Source: Paucihalobacter ruber (GTDB taxonomy: Bacteria; Bacteroidota; Bacteroidia; Flavobacteriales; Flavobacteriaceae). Taken from it: a DNA stretch of 64,000 nt. Shown here piece after piece: positions 55,585 through 63,124 of the stretch. The stretch covers positions 186,001-250,000 of the forward strand of contig NZ_VHIQ01000003.1 in the NCBI RefSeq assembly GCF_006494535.1. The letters are read 5' to 3'. How positions within the stretch are numbered: position 1 is the stretch's first letter; every line of letters begins with the position of its first letter. The translations under genes and the position numbers were made by a program. The notes under the pieces were generated by a model. It was not told the DNA's origin. It searched no databases and saw only the letters and a list, made by a program, of their open reading frames with translations.

Positions 55585-55592
55585 TATATTTG
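55585..55592 (+). promoter_or_regulatory. -7 element TATATTTG of the second DUF2807 gene
   Basis: Exact TAnnTTTG match; a TTG at 55559-55561 lies 23 bases upstream inside the loop of the preceding terminator. The ATG is 24 bases downstream. Confidence 0.55.
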
Positions 55593-55615
55593 TTATAACT
55601 AATATGTGTTTACTA

Positions 55616-56452
55616 ATGAATAAAATTACTTACACACTTATCCTTTTTCTTGCTTTGGTATTTACAACTACTGCGCAAAACAAAGAAAAAATTAAAGGCA
55701 GCAGAATTGTTACCATTGAGCAGACTTACATAGATGAGTTTAGCAAAATTATAATTGCTGATAACTTACCTGTCGAAATTGTTTTTAACAGTAAAACCTC
55801 TGTTGAAATTGAAGCTGATGACAATTTGCATGAAGTCATTAAATTTGAAGTGACTGATGGTGTTTTAAACTTTGAAACAACCCAACAAATAACCGGTTCT
55901 AAAAAATTACAAATCACTGTCAACTACAGCAGCAAGCTTGAAGAAATTGAAGTTAACGGTGATGCTGAAATAAGATCACTGTCTACCTTAGAAATTGAAA
56001 ATTTAACACTCAAAACAACAGGTAATTCGAAAGCATATCTTAATATTAGAACTAAAAACTTTAACTATACTGCTGCCGATAAATCGCGCTCGAGACTTAA
56101 TGTAGTGTCCGAAAATGCCGAATTGATTATAAATGACAACTCTAAAATTGAAGCACTCTACACTACTAATAATTTTAAGGCAGATTTATATCAAAGAGCA
56201 GACTTATCTATTGAGGGCTTTGTGAAGTCAGCTCAATTAAGAATAGACAACTCTTCAAGTTTTAGCGGTAAAAATTTAAATATTGATGATTGTACCTTAA
56301 GTCTGGAAGGTGGCAGTACAGCTGTTGTTAATGTAGCCAAAACAATAATAATTGAAGCTTCCGACAAAACAGAAGTCTATCTTTATGGAAATGCTGCAAT
56401 AACACTTAACAAGTTTTTAGGCTCGGCGAAATTGCTTAAAAAAGAATTTTAA
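55616..56452 (+). CDS. DUF2807-domain exported protein
   Basis: 278 residues. Signal peptide (MNKITYTLILFLALVFTTTAQ) without lipobox, then a DUF2807-type domain (VEIEADDNLHEVIKFEV, similar to VKVQADENLHDIITTEV-like sequence of the preceding gene). It lacks the regular TSGxD repeats of its neighbour. Start at 55616, after its own promoter. Its 3' end overlaps the convergent YceI gene by 4 bp. Function unknown. Confidence 0.85.
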   Translation: MNKITYTLILFLALVFTTTAQNKEKIKGSRIVTIEQTYIDEFSKIIIADNLPVEIVFNSKTSVEIEADDNLHEVIKFEVTDGVLNFETTQQITGSKKLQITVNYSSKLEEIEVNGDAEIRSLSTLEIENLTLKTTGNSKAYLNIRTKNFNYTAADKSRSRLNVVSENAELIINDNSKIEALYTTNNFKADLYQRADLSIEGFVKSAQLRIDNSSSFSGKNLNIDDCTLSLEGGSTAVVNVAKTIIIEASDKTEVYLYGNAAITLNKFLGSAKLLKKEF

Positions 56453-57051
56453 TTTGGAAGTGAAGCAACTTTAAGATCGAATACTATTTTTATGATATTC
56501 GAAACTTTTACTGCTCCCATTAATTTTTTTGGAGCTTCAAGTTCAAAATCGTTGATATCTAAATCCATGCTGCCACTATAAGATAATTGGTTAGCACCTG
56601 AAACATTTACCGGCACCAAATATCGCTTGGTATTACCAGCTAACGAAATATCAACCTCGGCCATGGCCTGATTTTTTTGAGAAGTTTTATGCACCTCAAC
56701 CAATCCCAGTTTAATATGAGGAAACTCATCAGATTTAAGCAATTTTCTCAAATCTTTATTCATCATATTATTACCGCAGTCAAAACAGTCGTTATCTAAC
56801 AATAATTGAGTGTTTCTAAACTTTAAGGCATTTTCTGATTCTTGAAAATTTACTTTTAAAGGATCGTCAATATTGGTGATTTCAAAAATGCAGTTAAATT
56901 TATTAACGTTTGTTTTACCTTGAATTTCCAAGGTACTATCCGGCATTAATTTAATTAAAGCTTCTCCGGTATCATAGGCATTGCCCTTAATAAATGAACT
57001 GAGAACCGGATAAAGTAACAGCAGTGCGATTTGAATTTTAAGGGTTTTCAT
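56449..57051 (-). CDS. YceI-family periplasmic protein (second copy)
   Basis: 200 residues. Signal peptide-like N-terminus (TLKIQIALLLLYPVLSSF), then a YceI-like domain: DSTLEIQGKTNVNKFNC, LRKLLKSDEFPHIKL and ISLAGNTKRYLVPV. YceI proteins form lipocalin-like barrels that bind polyisoprenoids such as quinone precursors. Two cysteines (about FDCGNNM) are present. It stands behind the porin terminator, so is probably a separate transcript from the YceI-porin pair. Confidence 0.85.
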   Translation of the reverse strand: MKTLKIQIALLLLYPVLSSFIKGNAYDTGEALIKLMPDSTLEIQGKTNVNKFNCIFEITNIDDPLKVNFQESENALKFRNTQLLLDNDCFDCGNNMMNKDLRKLLKSDEFPHIKLGLVEVHKTSQKNQAMAEVDISLAGNTKRYLVPVNVSGANQLSYSGSMDLDINDFELEAPKKLMGAVKVSNIIKIVFDLKVASLPN

Positions 57052-57089
57052 AATTAGCTTATTAGAGAAACTTAATAAAGTTAAGAAAA

Positions 57090-57134
57090 AAGTCTCAAAC
57101 TATGCTCATTTAATGAGAACAAAGTTTGAGACTT
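57090..57134 (-). terminator. Terminator after the porin gene
   Basis: Outer stem AAGTCTCAAACT with AGTTTGAGACTT plus an inner stem CTCATT/AATGAG; on the minus strand a run of T's follows. It lies 13 bp after the porin stop. Confidence 0.85.
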
Positions 57135-57147
57135 GTTATGATTAGTA

Positions 57148-58413
57148 CTAGAAACTAATAACTGTTTCGAGCATTATACCATCAAATTTACCATCGTTAA
57201 AAATGCTGTTAGCATTGTAACCATCGTGTTTTTGAGAAACATATTCAAATTTGGCAAGAATATTTTTGGTTAAGAACCAACCGGCAGATAAGTTAAATCT
57301 AGTAATTTCAATATCATCTCCATTGGCTTCTTCTGAATCTACCTTGTTATATCTGGTACCTACATAGAATTTTTCGTTTTGACCAAATCTGTATATAAGT
57401 TCACCGGCCAATTGAGTGGCAGTTCTATCTTCTAATTCGTTATTGGCTCTACCTGTTGCATTTTCAAAAGTTCCAAAAAACTCTAATCCTCTATATTTCA
57501 CGAATGGGTTAATCATTACAGCTGTGATTTTATTTCTTAAATTAGGATTATAGCGTCCAGATCTAAATTGGTTTGTTGGGTTGGCATCTTCATTTTCTAA
57601 AACCAGATAATATCTTGAACCAGCTCTATCGGCACTGTATAAATAAGACGTTTGTACTGCACCTGTATTATAAAGAGAACCGGTTAATCTAAATCTCAAA
57701 TCGTCATTAAGTTGTTTGTCGTAACCTAATTTAGCCAAAAATGATGCACCACCGGTATCAGGGTTTGATACAGCTTGGTTCAATTTACCATTGGTAAAGC
57801 CTACCATACCAATAAAGCCATTACGTCTATAGTAAAGTTCAGCACCAACCTCAGTTGTAAAGGCGTCCATAATAAGGTTACCTACAAATGGGTTATATAA
57901 AGCTTGAGCGTTATCGCTACGTCTAAAATGAGCATCTCCATAGTTGTTTTCCATATGTCCAACTTTTAAAGTGGCATATTTCATAAAACCACTCATAAAG
58001 CCTTCGCTTACAAAATCTAAATTATCGATTTGAATGTAGCCGCCTTTTACATAAGGTTCCGGGTGGTGACGTGAAGACAAATAAGTTCTTAGGTGCATTC
58101 TAACGCCTTTCGCCAATGCCACATCTAAATCTAAGTTAGCAGTAGCCAAGTTAAAGTTATAACCTATTTCTTTAAGTGCAACCGCACCTGAATTTTCGTG
58201 ATCTAAAGCCTGAAATTGAAGAGTTGACTGTCCACCAATTCTAACGTTAATACCGTCAAAAGTACTGATCGAATCTTTTGGCGCTTCAAAGACGTTAATA
58301 CCACGTTGGTCTGGTTGTCTGTAGTTATCTAAGTCTCTTTTACTTTGTCCAAAAGAGGTAAAAAACACAGACAGGGATAAAAGTAATACAGTAATTTTTA
58401 ATTGTGTTTTCAT
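57148..58413 (-). CDS. Outer-membrane porin (phosphate-selective porin O/P-like)
   Basis: 421 residues. Signal peptide (LKITVLLLSLSVFFTSFGQ), then a beta-barrel pattern ending in a C-terminal aromatic strand GIMLETVISF. VRIGGQSTLQFQALDH, MHLRTYLSSRHHPEPYVKGGY and RNKITAVMINPFVKYRGLEFFGTFE fit the O/P-type porin family of Bacteroidota. Substrate unknown. It is 28 bp downstream of a YceI gene on the same strand and upstream of another, which suggests a joint role in transport or lipid-soluble factor handling. Confidence 0.82.
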   Translation of the reverse strand: MKTQLKITVLLLSLSVFFTSFGQSKRDLDNYRQPDQRGINVFEAPKDSISTFDGINVRIGGQSTLQFQALDHENSGAVALKEIGYNFNLATANLDLDVALAKGVRMHLRTYLSSRHHPEPYVKGGYIQIDNLDFVSEGFMSGFMKYATLKVGHMENNYGDAHFRRSDNAQALYNPFVGNLIMDAFTTEVGAELYYRRNGFIGMVGFTNGKLNQAVSNPDTGGASFLAKLGYDKQLNDDLRFRLTGSLYNTGAVQTSYLYSADRAGSRYYLVLENEDANPTNQFRSGRYNPNLRNKITAVMINPFVKYRGLEFFGTFENATGRANNELEDRTATQLAGELIYRFGQNEKFYVGTRYNKVDSEEANGDDIEITRFNLSAGWFLTKNILAKFEYVSQKHDGYNANSIFNDGKFDGIMLETVISF

Positions 58414-58441
58414 AATTGTTTGATTTTAGTTATTGGTTTTT

Positions 58442-59029
58442 TTATTTATTAAATTTTGAGTTAAATGAAATAGTGACTTCATCGCCTGTCTTGATGGTAC
58501 CAAGAAGGGCTGTTGGAGGCTCCACTTCAAAATCGGTCATTTTGATAGTTTTCTTTCCGTTAAGTGTTACTTGATTATCTGATACATTAACATCTAAGCT
58601 CATTGGAACTACTTTAGTAACACCATTAATTTTGAGTTCACCTTGAATTGACAACTTATAAGAACCGTTGCTATTTTTTTCGGTAGCAGTAGTACCGGTA
58701 TACTTAAACTCGATATTTTTATGAGTTTTGGTGTTTAAGGCCTTATAAGTGTTTTTGTCCATACCGGACTTTCCGCTTTTTAACCCTTCAGCTTCAATTA
58801 TAATTTGAAGATTTTTTATGCCTTGGTCTGAATTTAAAACTAAATTACCTTCTTGGTTTTCGGCTTTAACTTCCCAGTCGTGCACATTAGAAGTTCCTAA
58901 CACCAGTAAACTTGAATTATTTTTATCAAGTTTAAAATTCTGTGCAGTTATTGTTTGTGCAAACATTAATACCAGCACAAAAATTGAGGTGGTATAATTT
59001 GCGATTCTTTTAAAGTTTAATTTGATCAT
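58442..59029 (-). CDS. YceI-family periplasmic protein (first copy)
   Basis: 195 residues from the ATG at 59029, which precedes a signal peptide (MIKLNFKRIANYTTSIFVLV, cut near TITAQ). YceI features: SSLLVLGTSNVHDWEVKAEN, LKSGKSGMDKNTYKAL and TVTGELKINGVTK-like sequence (IQGELKINGVTKVVPM). Binds a lipid or isoprenoid in its barrel by family analogy. It leads the YceI-porin pair; a 14-bp palindrome lies 54-67 bases upstream. Confidence 0.9.
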   Translation of the reverse strand: MIKLNFKRIANYTTSIFVLVLMFAQTITAQNFKLDKNNSSLLVLGTSNVHDWEVKAENQEGNLVLNSDQGIKNLQIIIEAEGLKSGKSGMDKNTYKALNTKTHKNIEFKYTGTTATEKNSNGSYKLSIQGELKINGVTKVVPMSLDVNVSDNQVTLNGKKTIKMTDFEVEPPTALLGTIKTGDEVTISFNSKFNK

Positions 59030-59082
59030 GGTTGTAATGTTTAATTCTGCGACAAAATTCAATCAAACTATCAATTTGAATT

Positions 59083-59096
59083 ATGATAATTATCAT
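59083..59096. promoter_or_regulatory. Palindromic operator candidate upstream of the YceI-porin pair
   Basis: ATGATAATTATCAT is a perfect 14-bp palindrome. It contains TGAT-N4-ATCA, close to the Crp/FNR-type TTGAT-N4-ATCAA box, and also resembles part of a Fur box. Its position suits control of the YceI-porin operon, but trxB terminates next to it and no regulator gene is adjacent. Confidence 0.5.
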
Positions 59097-59141
59097 GACT
59101 CTTAACTTAACACTAAGAAACAAGCAATTACAAATAAAAAA

Positions 59142-59164
59142 AGCCGAAAGAACGACTTTCGGCT
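59142..59164 (-). terminator. trxB terminator
   Basis: 9-bp stem AGCCGAAAG (59142-59150) with CTTTCGGCT (59156-59164); on the minus strand seven T's follow. It lies 23 bp after the trxB stop. Confidence 0.88.
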
Positions 59165-59186
59165 ATATTAAAAAAGGTAAAAACTG

Positions 59187-60167
59187 TTAATTGTAGGTAG
59201 AAGTGCTCACCTCAAAAGTGCTGTCTTTGGCCGCCAAATAGCGCTCAGCGTCTAATGCCGCCATACAACCTGTTCCGGCTGCTGTAATAGCCTGTCTATA
59301 AATGTGATCGGCTGCATCACCAGAGACAAACACGCCCGGGATGTTGGTTTTGGCACTTCCCGGTTTATTAATGATGTATCCGGTTTTGTCCAGTTCTAAA
59401 TAATCTTTAAAAATATCGGTATTGGGTTTGTGACCAATAGCCACGAAAAACCCGGTAGCAGGAATGTCTGTCAATGCTCCGGTAATTTTATTTTTTACCC
59501 TAACACCGGTTACTACCTGGCCGTCGCCTAAAACTTCTTCGGTTTCTGTATTGTACAGAATTTCGATGTTTTTGGTGTTTTTCACACGATCTTGCATAAT
59601 TTTACTAGCTCTAAATTCATCTCTTCTTACAAGCATGGTAACTTTAGAACACAATTTTGAAAGATAGTGTGCTTCTTCACAGGCAGAATCACCTGCGCCA
59701 ACAATAACTACTTCCTGATTACGATAGAAAAATCCGTCGCAAATAGCACAAGCCGAAACACCTCCGCCTAGTTTTAAATATTTTTGCTCGGATGGTAAAC
59801 CAAGATACATAGCCGATGCCCCGGTAGAAATAATGATGGTGTCTGAATGAATTTCCTTCTCATTATTAATCCATGCCTTATGAATATCACCTGAAAAATC
59901 AACCTTTGTAACCCAGCCATGTCTTACATCTGCACCAAACCTTTCGGCTTGTTTTTGTAGTTCTATCATCATTTCGGGTCCTGTAATACCATCGGGATAA
60001 CCTGGGAAGTTTTCAACCTCGTTGGTGGTTGTTAATTGTCCGCCCGGTTGTTCACCCTGATACAACACAGGAAACATATTTGCTCTGGCTGCGTAAATGG
60101 CCGCTGTATAACCTGCCGGTCCCGAACCTATTATTAAACATTTTACTCTTTCAATTGAATCGCTCAT
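59187..60167 (-). CDS. trxB: Thioredoxin reductase
   Basis: 326-residue FAD enzyme that reduces thioredoxin with NADPH. FAD motif CLIIGSGPAGYTAAIYAARA, redox-active ACAICDG (Cys-x-x-Cys), NADPH motif VVIVGAGDSACEEAHYL and the C-terminal FAD contact GVFVSGDAADHIYRQAITAAGTG are all present. Single gene with a TACTTTTG promoter element at 60189-60196. It would serve the thioredoxin-like proteins and the peroxide defence genes of this window. Confidence 0.97.
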   Translation of the reverse strand: MSDSIERVKCLIIGSGPAGYTAAIYAARANMFPVLYQGEQPGGQLTTTNEVENFPGYPDGITGPEMMIELQKQAERFGADVRHGWVTKVDFSGDIHKAWINNEKEIHSDTIIISTGASAMYLGLPSEQKYLKLGGGVSACAICDGFFYRNQEVVIVGAGDSACEEAHYLSKLCSKVTMLVRRDEFRASKIMQDRVKNTKNIEILYNTETEEVLGDGQVVTGVRVKNKITGALTDIPATGFFVAIGHKPNTDIFKDYLELDKTGYIINKPGSAKTNIPGVFVSGDAADHIYRQAITAAGTGCMAALDAERYLAAKDSTFEVSTSTYN

Positions 60168-60188
60168 ATCTAAAATTTTATTTCAATA

Positions 60189-60196
60189 CAAAAGTA
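60189..60196 (-). promoter_or_regulatory. trxB -7 element TACTTTTG
   Basis: Exact TAnnTTTG match on the minus strand, 22-29 bases before the ATG; same octamer as before nusB and the DUF1573 gene. Confidence 0.55.
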
Positions 60197-60307
60197 GAAT
60201 TTTTAGAACAAAACTTACGTTAAAAGCATTAAAAGACCGCAAATCCCATTCTATCTATAATTCACTTTTTTTTTGTATCTTTTCTACTGAATTTTAAAAC
60301 TTACAAC

Positions 60308-60781
60308 ATGAAACTAAAGCTATCTTTACTTATAATCTGTGCATGTTTGTTTATATCATGCCAAGATCAACAGGCAAAAACGGAAATAACAACCGATACC
60401 TCATTCGAAAACACTCCATTATCATTAGAAGGCACATGGGAATTGGTTAGCTATCACAATTACCAAGGAAATGTAGCTGTAGACACTTTTGAATCTGACG
60501 ATGAGCAAACACAAATTAAATTGTACACCAAAAATCATTTTATGTGGAGTAAAAAAGTGCCCCACGGAAACGACGAATGGCACGGATTTGGAACCTACGT
60601 TCAAACCGATTCTACTTTGTCTGAAACAATAAAATACGGTTCAGCGGCTATGCAAAACCTCATCTCTAACTCAGATCAGTTTTTTTACCAATTAAAACTT
60701 GAAAAAGACAGCTACTCTCAGATTGTTACCGACGATGAAGGTTATAGAATTTATTCTGAAAATTATAGACGGATTGAGTAA
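60308..60781 (+). CDS. Lipocalin-like lipoprotein
   Basis: 157 residues. Signal peptide with lipobox LFISC (Cys about residue 18), then a compact domain beginning LEGTWELVSYHNYQG, a pattern seen in small lipocalin-like proteins of Bacteroidota. Binding partner unknown. Single gene between trxB (divergent) and the repeat-rich tRNA region. Confidence 0.75.
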   Translation: MKLKLSLLIICACLFISCQDQQAKTEITTDTSFENTPLSLEGTWELVSYHNYQGNVAVDTFESDDEQTQIKLYTKNHFMWSKKVPHGNDEWHGFGTYVQTDSTLSETIKYGSAAMQNLISNSDQFFYQLKLEKDSYSQIVTDDEGYRIYSENYRRIE

Positions 60782-60910
60782 ATATAGACTTAATCAACTT
60801 TTTTTACTTAAGAAATACTAAGACCTAATAGGTGTCAATATTTTTTATTTGTTTAATTTTTGAAAGTTATCAGTTCTCATATTTAGGAATAAAAACCGAT
60901 ATACCTTTAA

Positions 60911-61160
60911 GAACCGCTTTATAGATTTTTATTAAAAAAATTGAGCAAGCTCATGTTTTCAATAGGAGGATTACTATCATGATCCTATAATAGGGTCGAT
61001 GCTCACCAAAATCCTTTAAAGCTCGGCTTTATGGTATTTTTTGTTTTTAAACTTTTATTAGAAAGCTCAACAGTTTAATTGCAGGATTACTGCGTGATCC
61101 TGAAGGGTGGTCGGTGCTCAACAAAACCCTTTAAAAGCTCCGCTTTAAGTTATTTTTAAT
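60911..61160. repeat. Three degenerate direct repeats of about 110-116 bp next to tRNA-Pro
   Basis: Units share an order of elements: a TTTAA...GCTTTA hairpin (GCTTTA at 60916, 61026, 61142), a T-rich stretch, GAGCAAGCTC-like sequence (60943-60952, degenerate near 61062, 61175-61184), GGATTAC...GATCC (60968-60985, 61084-61100) and GATGCTCACCAAAATCC or GGTGCTCAACAAAACCC. No coding sequence. A 19-base exact match, TTGAGCAAGCTCATGTTTT, links 60941 and 61173. Origin unknown; possibly copies of tRNA-flanking DNA. Confidence 0.7.
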
Positions 61161-61204
61161 TTCAAAAAACATTTGAGCAAGCTCATGTTTTTTGAAATTA
61201 AAAA
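61153..61204. other. Long perfect hairpin next to tRNA-Pro
   Basis: 20 bases, TTTTTAATTTCAAAAAACAT (61153-61172), pair perfectly with 61185-61204; the loop itself contains GAGC-AA-GCTC. It is AT-rich and lies downstream of the tRNA on the minus strand, overlapping the tRNA terminator by four bases. Confidence 0.85.
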
Positions 61205-61231
61205 TCCCTTCCACTACGTGAAAAGGATTTT
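61200..61231 (-). terminator. Probable tRNA-Pro terminator
   Basis: On the minus strand AAAATCCTTTTCAC can pair with GTGGAAGGGATTTT (two G-U pairs) over a 3-base loop, with T's after it. It begins three bases after the encoded CCA of the tRNA. Confidence 0.65.
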
Positions 61232-61233
61232 GT

Positions 61234-61311
61234 TGGTCGGGGTGGCAGGATTCGAACCTGCGACCTCCTGCTCCCAAAGCAGGCGCGATAACCGGGCTAC
61301 GCTACACCCCG
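61234..61311 (-). tRNA. tRNA-Pro (anticodon TGG)
   Basis: Reverse complement folds as a cloverleaf: acceptor CGGGGTG/CACCCCG with discriminator A, D arm with AGCCCGGTTATCGC, anticodon arm CCTGC-TTTGGGA-GCAGG with anticodon TGG, variable loop AGGTC and T arm GCAGG-TTCGAAT-CCTGC. The 3' CCA is encoded in the DNA (61234-61236). Reads CCN proline codons. Confidence 0.97.
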
Positions 61312-61386
61312 AGTTTTTAAAGTTTCTCGGAAACTTTTATAAATTTTTCTTTCCCTTCCATCGTCTCAGTTATATATAAACCATCT

Positions 61387-61464
61387 AACCTGCGACCTTC
61401 ACGCCTTAGGCGTGACGCGATTACCGGGCAAAGTTGTTCCCAAATTTATTCGGGACTACCCCAC
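61387..61464 (-). pseudogene. Decayed tRNA-like sequence
   Basis: 76 bp upstream of tRNA-Pro (minus strand) lies a relic sharing two blocks with it: GCCCGGTAATCGCG (13 of 14 match the D-arm region, 61416-61429) and AGGTCGCAGGTT (12 of 12, 61387-61398). Between them is a 5-bp stem TCACG/CGTGA with a 7-base loop CCTAAGG in the anticodon-arm position. The acceptor and T arms do not form, and about 20 bases are inserted near the 5' end (61430-61455). Not a working tRNA. Confidence 0.7.
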
Positions 61465-61552
61465 AAAAATTTCAGGCTGCAAATATATACCTTTTTATAG
61501 GCATTAAGACAATTATTATAATTAATTTTAAGCCTCGTAAAATAGATGTATT

Positions 61553-62656
61553 ATGCAACTCACATTCAAATCTCCACTAGTATTATTATTAATTTTCTTT
61601 CTGTCATGTGCTCAGGATAAAAACCCTGTTAACACCAATAACACTCACGAAGTTGTTGTACCCGAACTACAAATTCCGTGGGGTATTGCATTCTTACCTG
61701 ACGGTTCAATATTATACGGTGAAAAAGCCGGAAAACTATACACATACAAAAACGGCAATAAAACCGAAATAGCAGGTTTGCCTGAAATTTATGTGCGTGG
61801 TCAAGGCGGATTAATGGATATTTTACTACACCCAGACTACACCGACAATGGTTGGATTTATATAACTTATGCCTCTTCAGATAACCCTGATGACGGCGGC
61901 AATACTACAGTAATGCGTGCCAAACTGGAAGGCAATACCTTAACAAATCAAGAGGTCTTGTACAAAGCTACTCCAGACACCAAAAAAGGTCAGCATTACG
62001 GTTCAAGACTAGCATTCGACGCGCAAGGCTATCTCTATTTCAGTATTGGCGATCGCGGTGAACGCGATGTGAATCCGCAAGATATTACCAGAGACAACGG
62101 TAAAATTTACCGCATTTATGACGACGGTCGCATCCCGGAAGACAATCCGTTTTATAATGAACCCAACGCCGTTAAAGCCATCTACTCTTACGGACACAGA
62201 AATACGCAAGGCATGGCTGTACACCCTCAAACAGGAGAAATCTGGACACATGAACACGGTCCGCGAGGTGGTGACGAAATCAATATTATTGCCGCAGGTA
62301 AAAATTATGGATGGCCTGTAATTAGCTATGGCATTAACTACAATGGTACATCTTTTACCGAGTTTACAGAAATGGATGGCATGGAACAGCCTTTGCATTA
62401 TTGGGATCCGTCCATCGCCCCTAGCGGTATGGCTTTTATTTCAAGTGATAAATATCCCGGATGGGAAGGCGATTTGTTGGTAGGCTCCTTAAAATTTGAA
62501 TACCTAGACAAATGCACCATTGAGAACAACAAAGTGGTAAAAGAAGAACGCTTATTAGATGGTTTGGGACGCATCAGAACCGTAGTTCAAGGTCCAGATG
62601 GCTATATATATGTTGGTGTTGAAAATGTAGGTATTGTTAAATTGCTTCAAAAATGA
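61553..62656 (+). CDS. PQQ-dependent sugar dehydrogenase-like lipoprotein
   Basis: 367 residues. Signal peptide with lipobox FLSCAQ (Cys about residue 19), then a six-bladed propeller of the soluble glucose/sorbosone dehydrogenase family: LQIPWGIAFLPDGSILYGEK, GGLMDILLHPDY, YGSRLAFDAQGYLYFSIGDRG and SYGHRNTQGMAVHP with GEIWTHEHGPRGGDEIN. It should oxidise a sugar or aldose with PQQ in the periplasm. The next gene, overlapping by 4 bp, encodes a cytochrome c that could take the electrons. Substrate and true PQQ use are inferred. Confidence 0.9.
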   Translation: MQLTFKSPLVLLLIFFLSCAQDKNPVNTNNTHEVVVPELQIPWGIAFLPDGSILYGEKAGKLYTYKNGNKTEIAGLPEIYVRGQGGLMDILLHPDYTDNGWIYITYASSDNPDDGGNTTVMRAKLEGNTLTNQEVLYKATPDTKKGQHYGSRLAFDAQGYLYFSIGDRGERDVNPQDITRDNGKIYRIYDDGRIPEDNPFYNEPNAVKAIYSYGHRNTQGMAVHPQTGEIWTHEHGPRGGDEINIIAAGKNYGWPVISYGINYNGTSFTEFTEMDGMEQPLHYWDPSIAPSGMAFISSDKYPGWEGDLLVGSLKFEYLDKCTIENNKVVKEERLLDGLGRIRTVVQGPDGYIYVGVENVGIVKLLQK

Positions 62657-63072
62657 GATTAAAATATACAATTGTCATTGGTGCAATGTTTTTAGGTTTA
62701 AACATGAATTGCCAAAACACTCCTAAAAAAGTTAGCGCTAACCTAGCCGAAAGTATGGAAGAAGGCAAACTTATTTACAACGACTTTTGCATAAGTTGCC
62801 ACATGGCCGACGGCGAAGGTGCCGGAGCCATTTTTCCGCCTTTGGCAAATTCCGATTATTTAAAAAACAAACAAATTGAAAGCATTAAGGCAGTTAAATA
62901 CGGCATGTCGGGCGAGATACTGGTAAATGGCAAAACCTACAATAGCGTTATGTCTCCAATGGGCTTATCAGACCAAGAAGTAGCCGATGTTATGAATTAC
63001 ATCAATAATTCATGGGGCAACGATTATGGCGAATTTTACGCCAAGTCCGATATTTCAAAGATCAAACCATAA
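62653..63072 (+). CDS. c-type cytochrome, likely partner of the sugar dehydrogenase
   Basis: 139 residues. Exported (hydrophobic N-terminus ending MNCQN; a lipid anchor at Cys20 is possible although Asn precedes it). One heme-binding site FCISCH (Cys46, Cys49, His50) with the sixth ligand probably Met in SPMGLSDQE. Single-heme class I fold. ATGA overlap with the dehydrogenase gene argues for coupled synthesis and for electron transfer between the two. Confidence 0.9.
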   Translation: MRLKYTIVIGAMFLGLNMNCQNTPKKVSANLAESMEEGKLIYNDFCISCHMADGEGAGAIFPPLANSDYLKNKQIESIKAVKYGMSGEILVNGKTYNSVMSPMGLSDQEVADVMNYINNSWGNDYGEFYAKSDISKIKP

Positions 63073-63124
63073 TTAACACAGTGCAAATCACTAAATTTGC
63101 AAAAGTGAATTTAAAGAGTTAAAA

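Noticed and set aside
61173-61379. 68-residue open frame (VAGFEPATSCSQSRRDN...)
   Set aside because: It is the antisense translation of tRNA-Pro; this peptide is a well-known false gene product in databases.
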